A stretch of DNA of 64,000 bases from Sulfuricella sp. (GTDB lineage Bacteria; Pseudomonadota; Gammaproteobacteria; Burkholderiales; Sulfuricellaceae): contig JAHFRP010000003.1 of the NCBI GenBank assembly GCA_023266195.1, positions 124,001 through 188,000 on the forward strand, in the 5' to 3' direction. The position numbers and the translations under genes are program-made. The notes beneath the pieces were generated by a model, which saw only the letters and a list, made by a program, of their open reading frames with translations, was not told the origin of the DNA and ran no database searches. Positions 1 to 9,384 of the stretch are shown in pieces (position 1 is the stretch's first letter; each line of letters begins with the position of its first letter).

Positions 1-1
1 C

Positions 2-961
2 GTCGCCCCCATGGCGGGGGTGACCGATCGGCCGTTCCGCAAGCTTTGCCGCGCGTTCGGCGCGGGGCTGGCGGTTTCGGAGATGGTGGCGTCCAATTCC
101 CTGCTCTACGGCAGCGAGAAGACCAAGCGCCGCGCCAACAACGAAGGGGAAGCGGAACCGGTGTCGGTGCAGATCGTCGGCGCCGACCCCGCCATGCTGG
201 CACAGGCGGCGCAGTACAACGCCGACCGCGGCGCCCAGATCATCGACATCAACATGGGCTGCCCGGCGAAGAAAATCTGCAACGTGATGGCCGGCTCCGC
301 GCTGCTGCAGAACGAGGCGCTGGTGGCGCGCATCCTGGAAGCGGTGGTGACGGCGGTGGACGTGCCGGTCACCCTGAAGATCCGCACCGGCTGGGACAAG
401 AACAACCGCAATGCGCTCAACGTGGCGCGCATCGCCGAGGCGTCGGGCGTCCAGGCGCTTGCCATCCATGGCCGCACCCGCGCCTGCGGCTACAGCGGCG
501 ACGCCGAATACGACACCATCGCCGCGGTCAAGGCCGAAGTCGGCATCCCGGTAATCGCCAACGGCGACATCACCTCGCCGCAGAAGGCCAGGCAGGTGCT
601 CGATTACACCAGGGCCGACGCGGTCATGATCGGCCGCGCCGCACAGGGCCGGCCGTGGATTTTCCGCGAGATCGCCCACTACCTGAAAACCGGCGAGGCC
701 CTGCCGGCGCCGGCGGCGGTCGAGATTCGCGCGCTGCTGCTCGACCACCTGAACGACCTTTACGCCTTCTACGGCGAAGGCACCGGCGTGCGCATGGCGC
801 GCAAGCACATCGCCTGGTACACCCGAGGCCAGGCCGATTCCGCCGTGTTCCGCCACGCCATGAACCAGCTGCAAACCCCGCGCGAGCAGATCGACGCCGT
901 CGAGCGCTTCTTCGCCGGATCGACCGGTGCTATTGATATGGAAAACGAGATGGCAGCATGA
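2..961 (+). CDS. dusB: tRNA-dihydrouridine synthase B, 5' end cut by window
   Basis: FMN enzyme that reduces uridine to dihydrouridine in the tRNA D-loop. The open frame runs in from the left edge: the codons before the ATG at 11 read V-A-P, matching the usual VAPMAGVTDRPFRKLCR block, so only a short N-terminus is missing and ATG 11 is not the true start. Visible motifs are INMGCPAKKICN with the catalytic Cys region, KIRTGWD, AIHGRTR and the phosphate-binding IANGDI and [11 protein letters not shown] segments. The stop overlaps the start of fis by 4 nt (ATGA). The dusB-fis pair is a classic proteobacterial operon. Identification is secure. Confidence 0.95.
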   Translation, partial: VAPMAGVTDRPFRKLCRAFGAGLAVSEMVASNSLLYGSEKTKRRANNEGEAEPVSVQIVGADPAMLAQAAQYNADRGAQIIDINMGCPAKKICNVMAGSALLQNEALVARILEAVVTAVDVPVTLKIRTGWDKNNRNALNVARIAEASGVQALAIHGRTRACGYSGDAEYDTIAAVKAEVGIPVIANGDITSPQKARQVLDYTRADAVMIGRAAQGRPWIFREIAHYLKTGEALPAPAAVEIRALLLDHLNDLYAFYGEGTGVRMARKHIAWYTRGQADSAVFRHAMNQLQTPREQIDAVERFFAGSTGAIDMENEMAA

Positions 962-1194
962 TCAACGAAAACGAAATCTCCGCCTGCGTGCGCAATGCCT
1001 TGGGCGAATACTTCAAGGATCTCGACGGCGAAAAACCCTGCGCGATCTACGACATGGTGGTGGGCTGCGTGGAAAAGCCGCTGCTGCAGGTGATCCTCGA
1101 CCACGCCCATGGCAACCAGACCCGCGCCGCGGAAATTCTCGGCCTGAACCGCAACACCCTGCGCAAGAAAATGCAGATTCACGGCATCAAATAA
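958..1194 (+). CDS. fis: Fis family nucleoid/DNA-binding protein
   Basis: Small DNA-bending, helix-turn-helix protein of 78 residues, the usual size for betaproteobacterial Fis. The C-terminus carries the Fis/NtrC-type HTH: residues about 50-77, HGNQTRAAEILGLNRNTLRKK. The start ATG overlaps the dusB stop by 4 nt, so the two are translationally coupled. Fis normally bends DNA at rRNA and other growth-regulated promoters; that role is family knowledge. A long imperfect palindrome follows the stop, before purH. Confidence 0.93.
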   Translation: MINENEISACVRNALGEYFKDLDGEKPCAIYDMVVGCVEKPLLQVILDHAHGNQTRAAEILGLNRNTLRKKMQIHGIK

Positions 1195-1200
1195 TGATCG

Positions 1201-1300
1201 AGTGAGGGGTGAAGAGTCGGGAGTGAGGAGTAAGATAAAAAGCGATACCGCATAGATTTTACTCCTCACTCCTGACTCCCAACTCCTTGCTTCTCACTGA
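1201..1300. repeat. Imperfect palindrome of GAGTGAGG words
   Basis: Left arm 1201-1236 is made of degenerate agtgaggag/gaagagtcgg words; right arm 1257-1300 is the approximate reverse complement (actcctcact, cctgactccc). It fills the fis-purH gap. Similar text recurs at 27626-27715 and 38954-39031. It could act as a terminator, attenuator or mRNA-end hairpin. Confidence 0.75.
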
Positions 1301-1314
1301 ATCCAGGAAAAAAA

Positions 1315-2883
1315 ATGACCAAAATCCAACGTGCGCTGATCAGCGTTTCCGATAAATCCGGCGTCCTCGAATTCGCCCAGACCCTGCGCGAATTCGGCGT
1401 CGAAATCCTTTCCACCGGCGGCACCGCCAAGATGCTTGCCGACGCCGGCGTGACGGTGACGGAAGTGGGCGATTACACCGGCTTCCCGGAAATGCTCGAC
1501 GGCCGGGTCAAGACCCTGCACCCCAAGGTCCACGGCGGTATCCTGTTCCGGCGCGATTTGCCGGCGCACGTGGCGGCGGCGGCGGAAGCCGGCATCCCGC
1601 CGATCGACCTGGTGGTGGTCAACCTCTATCCGTTCCGCGCCACCGTCGCCAAGCCGGATTGCTCGCTGGAAGACGCGATCGAGAACATCGACATCGGCGG
1701 GCCGACCATGGTGCGCGCCGCCGCCAAGAACCACCGCGACGTCGCGGTGGTGACCGACCCCGCCGACTACGCCGCGCTGGCCGCCGAAATGAAGGCCAAT
1801 GAGGGCGCCCTCTGCAGCGCGACCAAGTTCGGCCTGGCGGTGAAGGCGTTCTCCCACACCGCCGAGTACGACGGCGCGATCAGCAACTACCTCACGGCGA
1901 TCGGCCCGGACGGCGCCAAACAGGCCTTCCCCGACCGGCTCAACTTCCAGTTCGCCAAGGCGCAGGGTATGCGCTACGGCGAGAACCCGCACCAGCAGGG
2001 GGCGTTTTACGTGGCCGCGGGCGAAAAGGAAGCGAGCATCGCCACCGCGCGCCAGCTGCAAGGCAAGGAGCTGTCCTACAACAACATCGGCGACGCCGAC
2101 GCGGCGCTGGAATGCGTTAAGCAGTTCGACGCCGCGCCCGCCTGCGTCATCGTCAAGCATGCCAACCCGTGCGGCGTGGCCTACGGCGCCAGCCTGCTCG
2201 AAGCCTACGACCGCGCCTATCAGACCGACCCCGAATCCGCTTTCGGCGGCATCATCGCCTTCAACGGCGAACTGGATGCGGCTACCGCCCAGGCCATCGT
2301 CGAGCGCCAGTTCGTCGAAGTGATCATCGCTCCCAAGGTTTCCGCGGCGGCGAGCGAAATCGTGGCGGCGAAGAAAAACGTGCGCCTGCTCGAATGCGGA
2401 CAGTGGCCGCAAGAGCCGGCGAAGCGGCTGGATTTCAAGCGGGTGGTCGGCGGCCTCCTGGTGCAGGAAGCCGACCTCGCGCTCTATAATGAGCTCAAGG
2501 TGGTCACCAAGCGTGCGCCGACCGAGGCGGAGATGGCCGATCTGCTGTTCGCCTGGCGCATCGCCAAGTACGTCAAATCCAACGCCATCGTCTATGCCCG
2601 CGACAAAATGACCATCGGCGTCGGCGCCGGCCAGATGAGCCGGGTCAATTCCGCGCGCATCGCCGCGATCAAGGCCGAGCACGCCGGCCTGGAGGTGCGC
2701 GGCTCGGTGATGGCGTCCGACGCCTTCTTCCCGTTCCGCGACGGCATCGATTCCGCCGGCGAGGCCGGCATTGTCGCCGTGATCCAGCCCGGCGGCTCGA
2801 TGCGCGACGAGGAAGCGATCGCAGCCGCCGACGAGCACGGCATGGCGATGGTGTTTACCGGGATGAGACATTTTAGGCATTAA
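1315..2883 (+). CDS. purH: Bifunctional AICAR transformylase / IMP cyclohydrolase PurH
   Basis: Catalyses the last two steps of IMP synthesis: formylation of AICAR with 10-formyl-THF, then ring closure. The 522-residue length is normal. The N-terminal MGS-like cyclohydrolase domain (about 1-190) shows [17 protein letters not shown] and [10 protein letters not shown]. The C-terminal transformylase has the KHANPCG motif (about 281-287), ESAFGGI and a terminal DAFFPFRDG followed by IQPGGSMRD. The start is ATG at 1315 behind a purine-rich ccaggaaaaaaa stretch. Only a palindrome separates it from purD, so the two are probably co-transcribed. Confidence 0.97.
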   Translation: MTKIQRALISVSDKSGVLEFAQTLREFGVEILSTGGTAKMLADAGVTVTEVGDYTGFPEMLDGRVKTLHPKVHGGILFRRDLPAHVAAAAEAGIPPIDLVVVNLYPFRATVAKPDCSLEDAIENIDIGGPTMVRAAAKNHRDVAVVTDPADYAALAAEMKANEGALCSATKFGLAVKAFSHTAEYDGAISNYLTAIGPDGAKQAFPDRLNFQFAKAQGMRYGENPHQQGAFYVAAGEKEASIATARQLQGKELSYNNIGDADAALECVKQFDAAPACVIVKHANPCGVAYGASLLEAYDRAYQTDPESAFGGIIAFNGELDAATAQAIVERQFVEVIIAPKVSAAASEIVAAKKNVRLLECGQWPQEPAKRLDFKRVVGGLLVQEADLALYNELKVVTKRAPTEAEMADLLFAWRIAKYVKSNAIVYARDKMTIGVGAGQMSRVNSARIAAIKAEHAGLEVRGSVMASDAFFPFRDGIDSAGEAGIVAVIQPGGSMRDEEAIAAADEHGMAMVFTGMRHFRH

Positions 2884-2887
2884 GCTT

Positions 2888-2977
2888 GAACCGCGGAGGA
2901 CACGGAGGACGCAGAGGTTTTGTATCGTTTTGGGTTTTCCTCCGCGTCCATTGCGTCCTCCGCGGTGAAACGGGGTT
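2888..2977. repeat. Imperfect palindrome of CGGAGGACGCAGAGG words
   Basis: The left arm reads accgcggaggacacggagg and the right arm returns tcctccgcgtcc and gcgtcctccgcggt, enclosing about 25 nt of T-rich loop. It fills the purH-purD gap. The same word family recurs at 15408, 28610, 31607 and, in a related form, 28757 and 32694. Confidence 0.8.
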
Positions 2978-2984
2978 TTAAAAC

Positions 2985-4280
2985 ATGAAAATATTAGTCA
3001 TCGGCAGCGGTGGGCGGGAACACGCCCTGGCCTGGAAACTGGCGCAGAGCCCGCGTTCGACCAAGATCTTCGTCGCGCCCGGCAATGCCGGCACCGCGCT
3101 CGAACCGGATCTGACCAACGTCGCGCTGACGGCGATTCCCGACCTGGTCGAGTTCGCCCGGCGGGAAAAGATCGCGTTCACCGTGGTCGGCCCGGAAGCG
3201 CCGCTGGCCGCCGGCATCGTCGATGCCTTCCGCGCCGAGGGTCTGAAAATCTTCGGCCCGACCCGGTTCGCCGCCCAGCTCGAAAGCTCCAAGGATTTCG
3301 CCAAGGCGTTCATGGTGCGCCACGGCATTCCCACCGCCGCCTACGCCACCTTTACCGACAAGGAGCAAGCCCACGCCTACATCGCCCAGCATGGCGGGCC
3401 GATCGTGGTCAAGGCCGACGGCTTGGCGGCGGGCAAGGGTGTGGTGGTTGCAGAGACCCCCGCCGAAGCCCATGCCGCCGTGGACATGATGCTGGAAGGC
3501 AACGTGCTGGGCGCTGCCGGCGCGCGGGTGGTGATCGAGGAATGCCTGCTCGGCGAAGAAGCCAGCTTCATCGTCATGGCCGACGGCAAGCACGTGCTGC
3601 CGCTCGCCACCAGCCAGGATCACAAGCGCCTGCTGGACGCCGACCAGGGCCCCAACACCGGCGGCATGGGCGCCTACTCGCCCGCGCCGGTGGTCACTCC
3701 CGAACTCCACGCGCGGGTGATGCGCGAGGTGATCGACCCGGTGATGCAGGGCATGGCGCAGGAAGGCGAACTGTTTACCGGCTTTCTCTACGCCGGCCTG
3801 ATGATCGATCCGCAGGGCGGCGTCAAGGTGCTGGAATTCAACTGCCGCATGGGCGACCCGGAAACCCAGCCGATCCTGCTGCGCCTGAAGAGCGACCTGC
3901 TCACCATCGTGGAGCACGCCGTCAACGGCAGCCTGGACCAGGTGGAAGCGGAGTGGGACCGCCGCACCGCGCTGGGCGTGGTGTTGGCCGCCGCGGGCTA
4001 CCCCGACAATCCGCGCAAGGGCGACGTCATCAACGGTTTGCCGGCACTCACCGACCTGCTGGAAACCGTGCCGCGCGACTATCACGTGTTCCATGCCGGC
4101 ACCGCGCTGCAGGACGGCAAAGTGGTCACCAGCGGCGGCCGCGTGCTGTGCGTCACCGCGCTGGGCGACAAGGTGCAGCTGGCGCAGCGGCGCGCCTACG
4201 ACATCGCCGACCAGATCAAGTTCGGCGGCTGCCAGATGCGGCACGACATCGGCTATCGGGCGATCAAGCCAAAAAGTTGA
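2985..4280 (+). CDS. purD: Phosphoribosylamine-glycine ligase PurD (GARS)
   Basis: ATP-grasp enzyme joining glycine to phosphoribosylamine, step two of purine synthesis. The 431 residues match the family length. The N-terminus MKILVIGSGGREHALAWKL is the PurD signature. The ATP-grasp core shows VVKADGLAAGKGVVVA (about 140-155), HKRLLDADQGPNTGGMGAYSP and the metal-binding EFNCRMGDPETQ (about 285-296). It lies downstream of purH on the same strand and upstream of purE, an order common in betaproteobacteria. Confidence 0.97.
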   Translation: MKILVIGSGGREHALAWKLAQSPRSTKIFVAPGNAGTALEPDLTNVALTAIPDLVEFARREKIAFTVVGPEAPLAAGIVDAFRAEGLKIFGPTRFAAQLESSKDFAKAFMVRHGIPTAAYATFTDKEQAHAYIAQHGGPIVVKADGLAAGKGVVVAETPAEAHAAVDMMLEGNVLGAAGARVVIEECLLGEEASFIVMADGKHVLPLATSQDHKRLLDADQGPNTGGMGAYSPAPVVTPELHARVMREVIDPVMQGMAQEGELFTGFLYAGLMIDPQGGVKVLEFNCRMGDPETQPILLRLKSDLLTIVEHAVNGSLDQVEAEWDRRTALGVVLAAAGYPDNPRKGDVINGLPALTDLLETVPRDYHVFHAGTALQDGKVVTSGGRVLCVTALGDKVQLAQRRAYDIADQIKFGGCQMRHDIGYRAIKPKS

Positions 4281-4289
4281 TACGTTCCC

Positions 4290-4347
4290 TGTAGGAGCGG
4301 CCTCCCGGCCGCGACGGGTTTATCGCGGCCGGGAGGCCGCTCCTACA
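4290..4347. repeat. REP-like palindrome GTAGGAGCGGCC, two arms
   Basis: Left arm tgtaggagcggcctcccg from 4290 and right arm cgggaggccgctcctaca ending at 4347, separated by a short loop. The arms are an almost perfect inverted repeat of about 24 nt. A smaller single-palindrome relative lies at 31540-31569. It is placed between purD and purE and is a plausible RNA hairpin protecting the upstream message. Confidence 0.85.
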
Positions 4348-4377
4348 TAAACTGTCTGAATATCTAGGAGATTGATT

Positions 4378-4884
4378 GTGTCCACCCCCTTCGTCGCCGT
4401 CCTGATGGGCTCCGATTCCGACCTGCCGGTCATGCAGTCCACGCTGGATACCATGACCAAACTGGGCGTGGCGTGGGAAGTGAAAATCACCTCCGCCCAC
4501 CGCACCCCGGAAGCCACCATGAACTTCGTGGTCGATGCCGAACGGCGCGGCTGCCGCGTGTTCGTCGCCGCCGCCGGCCTGGCGGCACACTTGGCGGGCG
4601 CAGTGGCCGCTCACACCATACGCCCGGTGATCGGCGTGCCGATGGAAGGCGGCCCGCTCAACGGTTTCGACGCGCTGCTTTCCACCGTGCAGATGCCCGG
4701 CGGCGTGCCGGTCGCCTCGGTCGCCATCGGCAAGGCCGGCGCGAAAAACGCGGCCTACCTCGCCGCGCAAATTTTGGCCCTGCAGGACGAGGCGCTGGCG
4801 CAACGCCTGAAGGACGACCGCGCCCGCACCGCCGAACAGATCACCGCCAGGAACCAGGAGCTGCAAGCCTCGCTCAAGGCATGA
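4378..4884 (+). CDS. purE: N5-carboxyaminoimidazole ribonucleotide mutase PurE
   Basis: Converts N5-CAIR to CAIR in purine synthesis. The start is taken as GTG 4378, not the TTG at 4372, because taggag at 4365-4370 sits 7 nt upstream of the GTG and only 1 nt from the TTG. The resulting protein has 168 residues, normal for class I PurE. Motifs: [36 protein letters not shown] and [11 protein letters not shown]. The family usually has a proline in AAHLPG where this protein has AAHLAG. No purK lies next to it in this window. A 240-bp TIR-bounded element begins at its stop codon. Confidence 0.95.
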   Translation: MSTPFVAVLMGSDSDLPVMQSTLDTMTKLGVAWEVKITSAHRTPEATMNFVVDAERRGCRVFVAAAGLAAHLAGAVAAHTIRPVIGVPMEGGPLNGFDALLSTVQMPGGVPVASVAIGKAGAKNAAYLAAQILALQDEALAQRLKDDRARTAEQITARNQELQASLKA

Positions 4885-5123
4885 TCCTAGAAACCTCAGT
4901 TGACCGCTTGCCGTGAAGGTTAAGATTTTGGTTCTAAACGGCCTGGTCATGATTTTTGGGTTCACCCATGTGGTTAGAGCGCTACGGGCCGGATTGCACG
5001 GTTTTGCGGGCGCAAGGCGTTGTTGCAACTCCTTGGAAGGGAATAGCCATTCCGCGTCGTTGCGCCTAGCCCTGCACCCGCAAAACCGCACACTCCAGCC
5101 CGTCCAACTGAGGTTTCTAGGAT
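4884..5123. mobile_element. Non-coding 240-bp element with 19-bp terminal inverted repeats
   Basis: Outer ends atcctagaaacctcagttg (4884-4902) and its exact reverse complement (5105-5123) enclose DNA without a credible gene. Inside, ggttttgcggg is matched by cccgcaaaacc, so the element also has an inner inverted repeat and could form a long hairpin. It has the size and form of a MITE, but no second copy was seen in this window and no transposase is present. The last base of the purE stop and the first bases of the tsaC-like ATG fall in the two ends. Confidence 0.65.
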
Positions 5124-5682
5124 GATGGCTTACTCCGCCGCCCTGCTCAGGAAAGTTCGCGCCCATTTTCGGCGCGGCGGCCTGATCGCCTATCCCACCG
5201 AATCCTGTTACGGCCTCGGCTGCGACCCGCGCAATGCCCGAGCCGTGCGCCGCCTGCTCAAACTCAAGGGCCGCCCCCAGGCCAAAGGCTTGATCCTGCT
5301 TGCCGACCGCTACAGCCGCTTGCGGCGCTACGTGCGGCCTCTCACCCCTGAACAAAGCCAACTGCTCGACCGCACTTGGCCGGGGCCGCACACTTGGCTG
5401 ATGCCCGCCCCGCGCCATGCGCCGCGCTGGCTGCGCGGCCGTCACGACAGCATTGCGGTGAGAGTGACCGCACACCTTGGAGCGGCGGCGTTGTGCCGGG
5501 AGCTGGGCTCGGCGCTGGTTTCCACCAGCGCCAACCGCGCCGGCCTGAAGCCGCTCAAGACCTACGCCGCCTGCGCCAAAGCCTTCGGCGCAAACGCGCT
5601 GGTGCTGCCGGGGAAGATCGGTCGGCGCAAAACGCCGTCCACCATCCAGCACCTGGTCAGCGGCGAGGTGGTTCGTGGTTGA
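5122..5682 (+). CDS. tsaC: Threonylcarbamoyl-AMP synthase, TsaC/YrdC family
   Basis: Makes the threonylcarbamoyl-adenylate used for t6A37 modification of ANN-decoding tRNAs. 186 residues, the short TsaC form without the extra Sua5 domain. Conserved features: [14 protein letters not shown] (residues about 22-35), [26 protein letters not shown] and [10 protein letters not shown]. The ATG at 5122 lies inside the right end of the 240-bp repeat, with a second ATG at 5125, so the ribosome-binding site derives from the element (aggtttctagg). The 3' end overlaps hemF by 8 nt. Confidence 0.92.
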   Translation: MMAYSAALLRKVRAHFRRGGLIAYPTESCYGLGCDPRNARAVRRLLKLKGRPQAKGLILLADRYSRLRRYVRPLTPEQSQLLDRTWPGPHTWLMPAPRHAPRWLRGRHDSIAVRVTAHLGAAALCRELGSALVSTSANRAGLKPLKTYAACAKAFGANALVLPGKIGRRKTPSTIQHLVSGEVVRG

Positions 5683-6583
5683 CCGGCATGGCGAGCAGGT
5701 AAAAGCCTGGCTGCTCGACCTGCAGGAGCGCATCGTCGCCTTGCTGGAAAAAATCGACGGGCGAGGCTTTCGGCGCGATGCCTGGCAGCGGCCGGGAGAC
5801 GGCGAAGGGCTGACCTGCGTGATCGAGGATGGCGAAATATTCGAGCGCGGCGGCGTGAATTTCTCCCATGTGCACGGGCAAAGGCTGCCCGCCGCCGCAT
5901 CGGCCGAACGCCCCGACCTCGCCGGCGGCGGCTTCGAGGCCATGGGCCTGTCGCTGGTGCTGCATCCGCGCAATCCCTACGCGCCGACCACCCACCTCAA
6001 CCTGCGTTTTTTCGTTGCGCAGCCGCCCGGCGGCGAAGCGGTCTGGTGGTTCGGCGGCGGCATGGACCTGACGCCCTATTACGGCTTCGCCGAGGACGCC
6101 GTCCATTTTCACCGCGCCTGCCGCGACGCGCTGGCGCCGTTCGGCGCGGAATATCATCCCCGCTTCAAGCGCTGGTGCGACGAATACTTCTACCTCAAGC
6201 ATCGCAGCGAGCCGCGCGGCATCGGCGGGATTTTCTTCGACGATTTCCACGAGCGGGACTTCGAGTTCAGCTTCGGCCTGGCGCAAAGCGTCGGCGAAAG
6301 CTTCCTCGCCGCCTACCTGCCGATCCTGCAACGTCGTAGCGCCACGCCCTACGGTGAGCGCGAGCGCGATTTCCAGGCCTACCGCCGCGGCCGCTACGTC
6401 GAATTCAACCTGGTTTGGGACCGCGGCACCCTGTTCGGCCTGCAATCGGGCGGACGCGCCGAATCCATCCTGATGTCGCTGCCGCCGATCGTGAAATGGC
6501 GCTACGACTGGCAGCCGGAGAAAGGCTCGCCCGAGGAAGGGCTCTACCGCGACTTCCTGGTGGCGAGAGACTGGCTGGGATAA
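5675..6583 (+). CDS. hemF: Oxygen-dependent coproporphyrinogen III oxidase HemF
   Basis: Oxidatively decarboxylates coproporphyrinogen III to protoporphyrinogen IX in heme synthesis; requires O2, so it implies aerobic or microaerobic life. 302 residues, normal length. Start GTG 5675 is supported by gagg at 5665-5668. Signatures: [13 protein letters not shown] (about 51-63), [14 protein letters not shown] (about 105-118), [23 protein letters not shown] and the C-terminal [20 protein letters not shown] with LMSLPP. It overlaps the tsaC-like gene by 8 nt, implying co-expression. A hemJ-type oxidase for the next heme step is at 54.1 kb. Confidence 0.97.
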   Translation: MVDRHGEQVKAWLLDLQERIVALLEKIDGRGFRRDAWQRPGDGEGLTCVIEDGEIFERGGVNFSHVHGQRLPAAASAERPDLAGGGFEAMGLSLVLHPRNPYAPTTHLNLRFFVAQPPGGEAVWWFGGGMDLTPYYGFAEDAVHFHRACRDALAPFGAEYHPRFKRWCDEYFYLKHRSEPRGIGGIFFDDFHERDFEFSFGLAQSVGESFLAAYLPILQRRSATPYGERERDFQAYRRGRYVEFNLVWDRGTLFGLQSGGRAESILMSLPPIVKWRYDWQPEKGSPEEGLYRDFLVARDWLG

Positions 6584-6600
6584 TGTCCCGGATTTCTGGT

Positions 6601-6606
6601 TATAAT
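6601..6606 (+). promoter_or_regulatory. Possible -10 box upstream of AGCS symporter gene
   Basis: A perfect TATAAT lies 27 nt upstream of the ATG at 6633, just after the hemF stop. No good -35 hexamer is visible at 16-18 nt spacing, so this is only a candidate. The gene's ribosome-binding site is the aaggggg run at 6618-6624. Confidence 0.35.
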
Positions 6607-6632
6607 CCATAAAAAATAAGGGGGAAAACAAT

Positions 6633-7958
6633 ATGCAATCCATCGAGGCGCTGATCGCGACCCTGTCCGGCTGGGTGTGGGGGCCGCCGATGCTGACTTT
6701 GCTGGTCGGCACCGGACTTTACCTGACCATCCTGTTGAAGGGACTGCAATTTCGCGTCTTGCCGCTGGCGTTTCGCCTGATTTTCCACAAGGATCACGGC
6801 CATGCCGGCGACATCAGCCATTTCGCCGCGCTGATGACTGCGTTGGCGGCCACGGTCGGCATCGGCAACATCGTCGGCGTCGCCACCGCGATCACGCTGG
6901 GCGGGCCTGGGGCGGTGTTCTGGATGTGGATGACCGGGCTGGTCGGGATGGTGACCAAATATTCGGAAGCCGTGCTGGCGGTCAAGTATCGCGAAAAGGG
7001 CGAGCACGGCATGCGCGGCGGGCCGATGTATTACCTGGCGAAAGGCGCCGGGCTGCCCTGGCTCGGCTGGCTGTTTGCGCTGTTCACCGCCCTCGCCACT
7101 TTCGGCATCGGCAATATGACCCAGGCCAATGCGACCGCCAAGATTTTCGAGGCCACCTTTCATGTCGCGCCCTGGGTCACCGGCGTGGTGCTGCTGGTGC
7201 TGACGGCCCTGGTGATTCTCGGCGGCATCCGCTCGATCGGCAGATTCACTTCGTTTCTGGTGCCGTTCATGATCGTCGGCTACGTCTCCGCGTCGCTGCT
7301 GGTGCTGGCGCTCAACGCAGCGGAAATCCCCCATGCCTTCGGCCTGATTTTCAGCCATGCCTTCTCGCCTGCGGCCGCCACCGGCGGCTTTGCCGGGGCC
7401 ACCCTGGCGGCCGCGATGCGCTTCGGCATTGCCCGCGGCGTGTTCTCCAACGAGTCCGGCCTGGGCTCGGCGCCGATTGCCGCGGCGGCGGCGCGGACCC
7501 ACGACCCGGTCAAGCAGGCGCTGGTCAGCATGACCCAGACCTTCATCGACACCCTGGTGGTGTGCACCATGACCGCCCTGGTGATCCTCACCGCCACTTC
7601 CTGGACCAAGGGCATCGGCGCCGAGCAGCTGACCTCCGCCAGCTTCGCCGAGACGCTGGGCGGCACCGGCGAGATCGTCGTCGCGCTGGCGACGGCGCTG
7701 TTTGCCTACTCCACCCTGATCGGCTGGAATTATTACGGCGAGAAAGCCATCGAATACCTGTTCGGCGCGCGTTCGATCCGCATCTACCGCATCGCCTTCA
7801 TCGCCACGGTGGTGGTGGGCGCCATGATGAACCTCGAGTTCGTGTGGAATTTCTCCGACCTGATGAACGGCATGATGGCCATCCCCAACCTGGTTGGCCT
7901 GCTCCTGCTGTCCAAGGTGATCAAGGCCGAAACCGACCGTTATTTCAGCCAATCGTGA
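6633..7958 (+). CDS. Alanine/glycine:cation symporter (AGCS family)
   Basis: Inner-membrane sodium- or proton-coupled amino acid importer, about 10-11 membrane segments over 441 residues. The family signature is visible: [17 protein letters not shown] near the N-terminus, [18 protein letters not shown] (about 68-85), [16 protein letters not shown] and [23 protein letters not shown] (split over about 268-290). It is followed 7 nt later by an NSS-family transporter gene on the same strand, so the two probably form a bicistronic transport operon. The substrate (alanine, glycine or other) cannot be told from sequence alone. Confidence 0.93.
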   Translation: MQSIEALIATLSGWVWGPPMLTLLVGTGLYLTILLKGLQFRVLPLAFRLIFHKDHGHAGDISHFAALMTALAATVGIGNIVGVATAITLGGPGAVFWMWMTGLVGMVTKYSEAVLAVKYREKGEHGMRGGPMYYLAKGAGLPWLGWLFALFTALATFGIGNMTQANATAKIFEATFHVAPWVTGVVLLVLTALVILGGIRSIGRFTSFLVPFMIVGYVSASLLVLALNAAEIPHAFGLIFSHAFSPAAATGGFAGATLAAAMRFGIARGVFSNESGLGSAPIAAAAARTHDPVKQALVSMTQTFIDTLVVCTMTALVILTATSWTKGIGAEQLTSASFAETLGGTGEIVVALATALFAYSTLIGWNYYGEKAIEYLFGARSIRIYRIAFIATVVVGAMMNLEFVWNFSDLMNGMMAIPNLVGLLLLSKVIKAETDRYFSQS

Positions 7959-7965
7959 GGCTGCC

Positions 7966-9324
7966 ATGAGCGCAACCGCCCACCGCAGCCACTGGACCAA
8001 CCGCTGGACCTTCATCCTGGCCACCGCCGGCTCGGCCATCGGCCTCGGCAATATCTGGAAATTTCCCTACATGACCGGGGTCAACGGCGGCAGCGCCTTC
8101 GTCCTGGTGTTTCTCGCCTGCATCGCCCTGGTCGGCATCCCGCTGATGATGTGCGAGATCATGCTGGGTCGGCGCGCCCAGCGCAACCCGGTGGACGGCA
8201 TGGGGCTGCTGGCGGCGGAAGCGCGCGCGTCGGCCTTGTGGAAATGGGTGGGCATCATGGGGTTGTTTGCCGGGCTGCTGATTCTCGCCTTTTACAGCGT
8301 CATCGCCGGCTGGGTGCTGGATTACGTGGTACAGGCCGCCGGCGGCGAGTTCAAGGGCATCGACGGGGCGACCGCGCAAAGCCGCTTCAACGCCTTCCTC
8401 GCCGCGCCGCTGGAACTGGTCCTGTGGCACAGCGTATTCATCGTGATGACCATGGGCGTGGTGGCGCGCGGGGTCAATTCGGGGCTGGAAAAGACCAACA
8501 AGATCCTGATGCCGGCCCTGTTCGGCATCCTCCTGGTGCTGCTGGGGTACAGCATGGCCGAAGGCGATTTCGCCCGTTCCGCCCGTTTCATGTTTACGCC
8601 GGATTTCTCCAAGGTGACGCCGGTGGTTGTGCTTTCGGCGCTGGGCCATGCCTTCTTTTCGCTGAGCCTGGGCATGGGGGCGGTGATGGTGTATGGCTCC
8701 TATCTCCAGCGCCACATCTCCATTGCCCGCACCACGCTGTTTGTGGCCATCGCCGACACCGCCGTCGGCCTGCTGGTGGGGCTCGCCATTTTCGCCCTGG
8801 TGTTCGCCAATGGGCTTGAACCGGCCGCCGGGCCGGGGCTGATTTTCCAGACCCTGCCGATCGCCTTCGGCAAAATGGCCGGCGGCGCCTTCATCGGCAC
8901 CTTGTTCTTCCTGCTGGTCGCTTTCGCCGCGTGGACTTCGGCCATTTCGCTGGTGGAACCGGCAATCGCCTGGCTCACCGAGAATACGCGCATCACCCGC
9001 CACCAGGCAGCCTGGCTGATCGGCCTGACCGACTGGGTGCTGGGCATCGCCGCTTTGCTTTCCTTCAATGCCTGGAGCGATGTGCGCCTGCTGTTTGGCC
9101 TCAACATCTTCGACACCCTCGACAAGCTCACCACCAATATCCTGCTCCCTCTCGGCGGACTGCTGATGGCGCTGTTCGCGGGCTGGGTGATGCGCACTCA
9201 CCATGTCCAGGAAGAACTCGGCCTGGAAACCGGCGCTTACCGGATGTGGCGCTTCACCATTCGCTTCGTGTCGCCGCTGGCGATCCTCGCCATTTTCCTG
9301 TACCTGTTCGGGCTGGTGAAATAA
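7966..9324 (+). CDS. Sodium-dependent transporter, NSS/SNF family
   Basis: Inner-membrane transporter of the neurotransmitter:sodium symporter family (LeuT-like), 452 residues. The N-terminus WTNRWTFILATAGSAIGLG, followed by NIWKFPYMTGVNGGSAF, is the TM1 sodium- and substrate-binding segment. Later segments include VAFAAWTSAISLVEP (TM8 region), and eleven or twelve hydrophobic helices are visible. Bacterial members usually move amino acids. It lies 7 nt downstream of the AGCS gene and ends in a hairpin terminator shared with a convergent gene. Confidence 0.92.
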   Translation: MSATAHRSHWTNRWTFILATAGSAIGLGNIWKFPYMTGVNGGSAFVLVFLACIALVGIPLMMCEIMLGRRAQRNPVDGMGLLAAEARASALWKWVGIMGLFAGLLILAFYSVIAGWVLDYVVQAAGGEFKGIDGATAQSRFNAFLAAPLELVLWHSVFIVMTMGVVARGVNSGLEKTNKILMPALFGILLVLLGYSMAEGDFARSARFMFTPDFSKVTPVVVLSALGHAFFSLSLGMGAVMVYGSYLQRHISIARTTLFVAIADTAVGLLVGLAIFALVFANGLEPAAGPGLIFQTLPIAFGKMAGGAFIGTLFFLLVAFAAWTSAISLVEPAIAWLTENTRITRHQAAWLIGLTDWVLGIAALLSFNAWSDVRLLFGLNIFDTLDKLTTNILLPLGGLLMALFAGWVMRTHHVQEELGLETGAYRMWRFTIRFVSPLAILAIFLYLFGLVK

Positions 9325-9350
9325 AAAAATCCGGCTGCGCGCCGGCTTTT
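9325..9350. terminator. Rho-independent terminator between convergent genes
   Basis: After the NSS stop, an A-run (aaaaaaa) precedes the stem ccggc-tgcgc-gccgg (9331-9345), followed by ctttt. A-run on one side and T-run on the other make it usable in both directions. Confidence 0.7.
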
Positions 9351-9384
9351 CCGCCAGGATTTGTAAATCCTGTTTCCGCGCTCT

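Noticed and set aside
1294-2880. Long antisense open frame (528 codons) over purH
   Set aside because: High GC makes the frame opposite conserved codons stay open. The translation is rich in His, Arg, Gly and Asp with no family motif, and purH on the other strand is certain.
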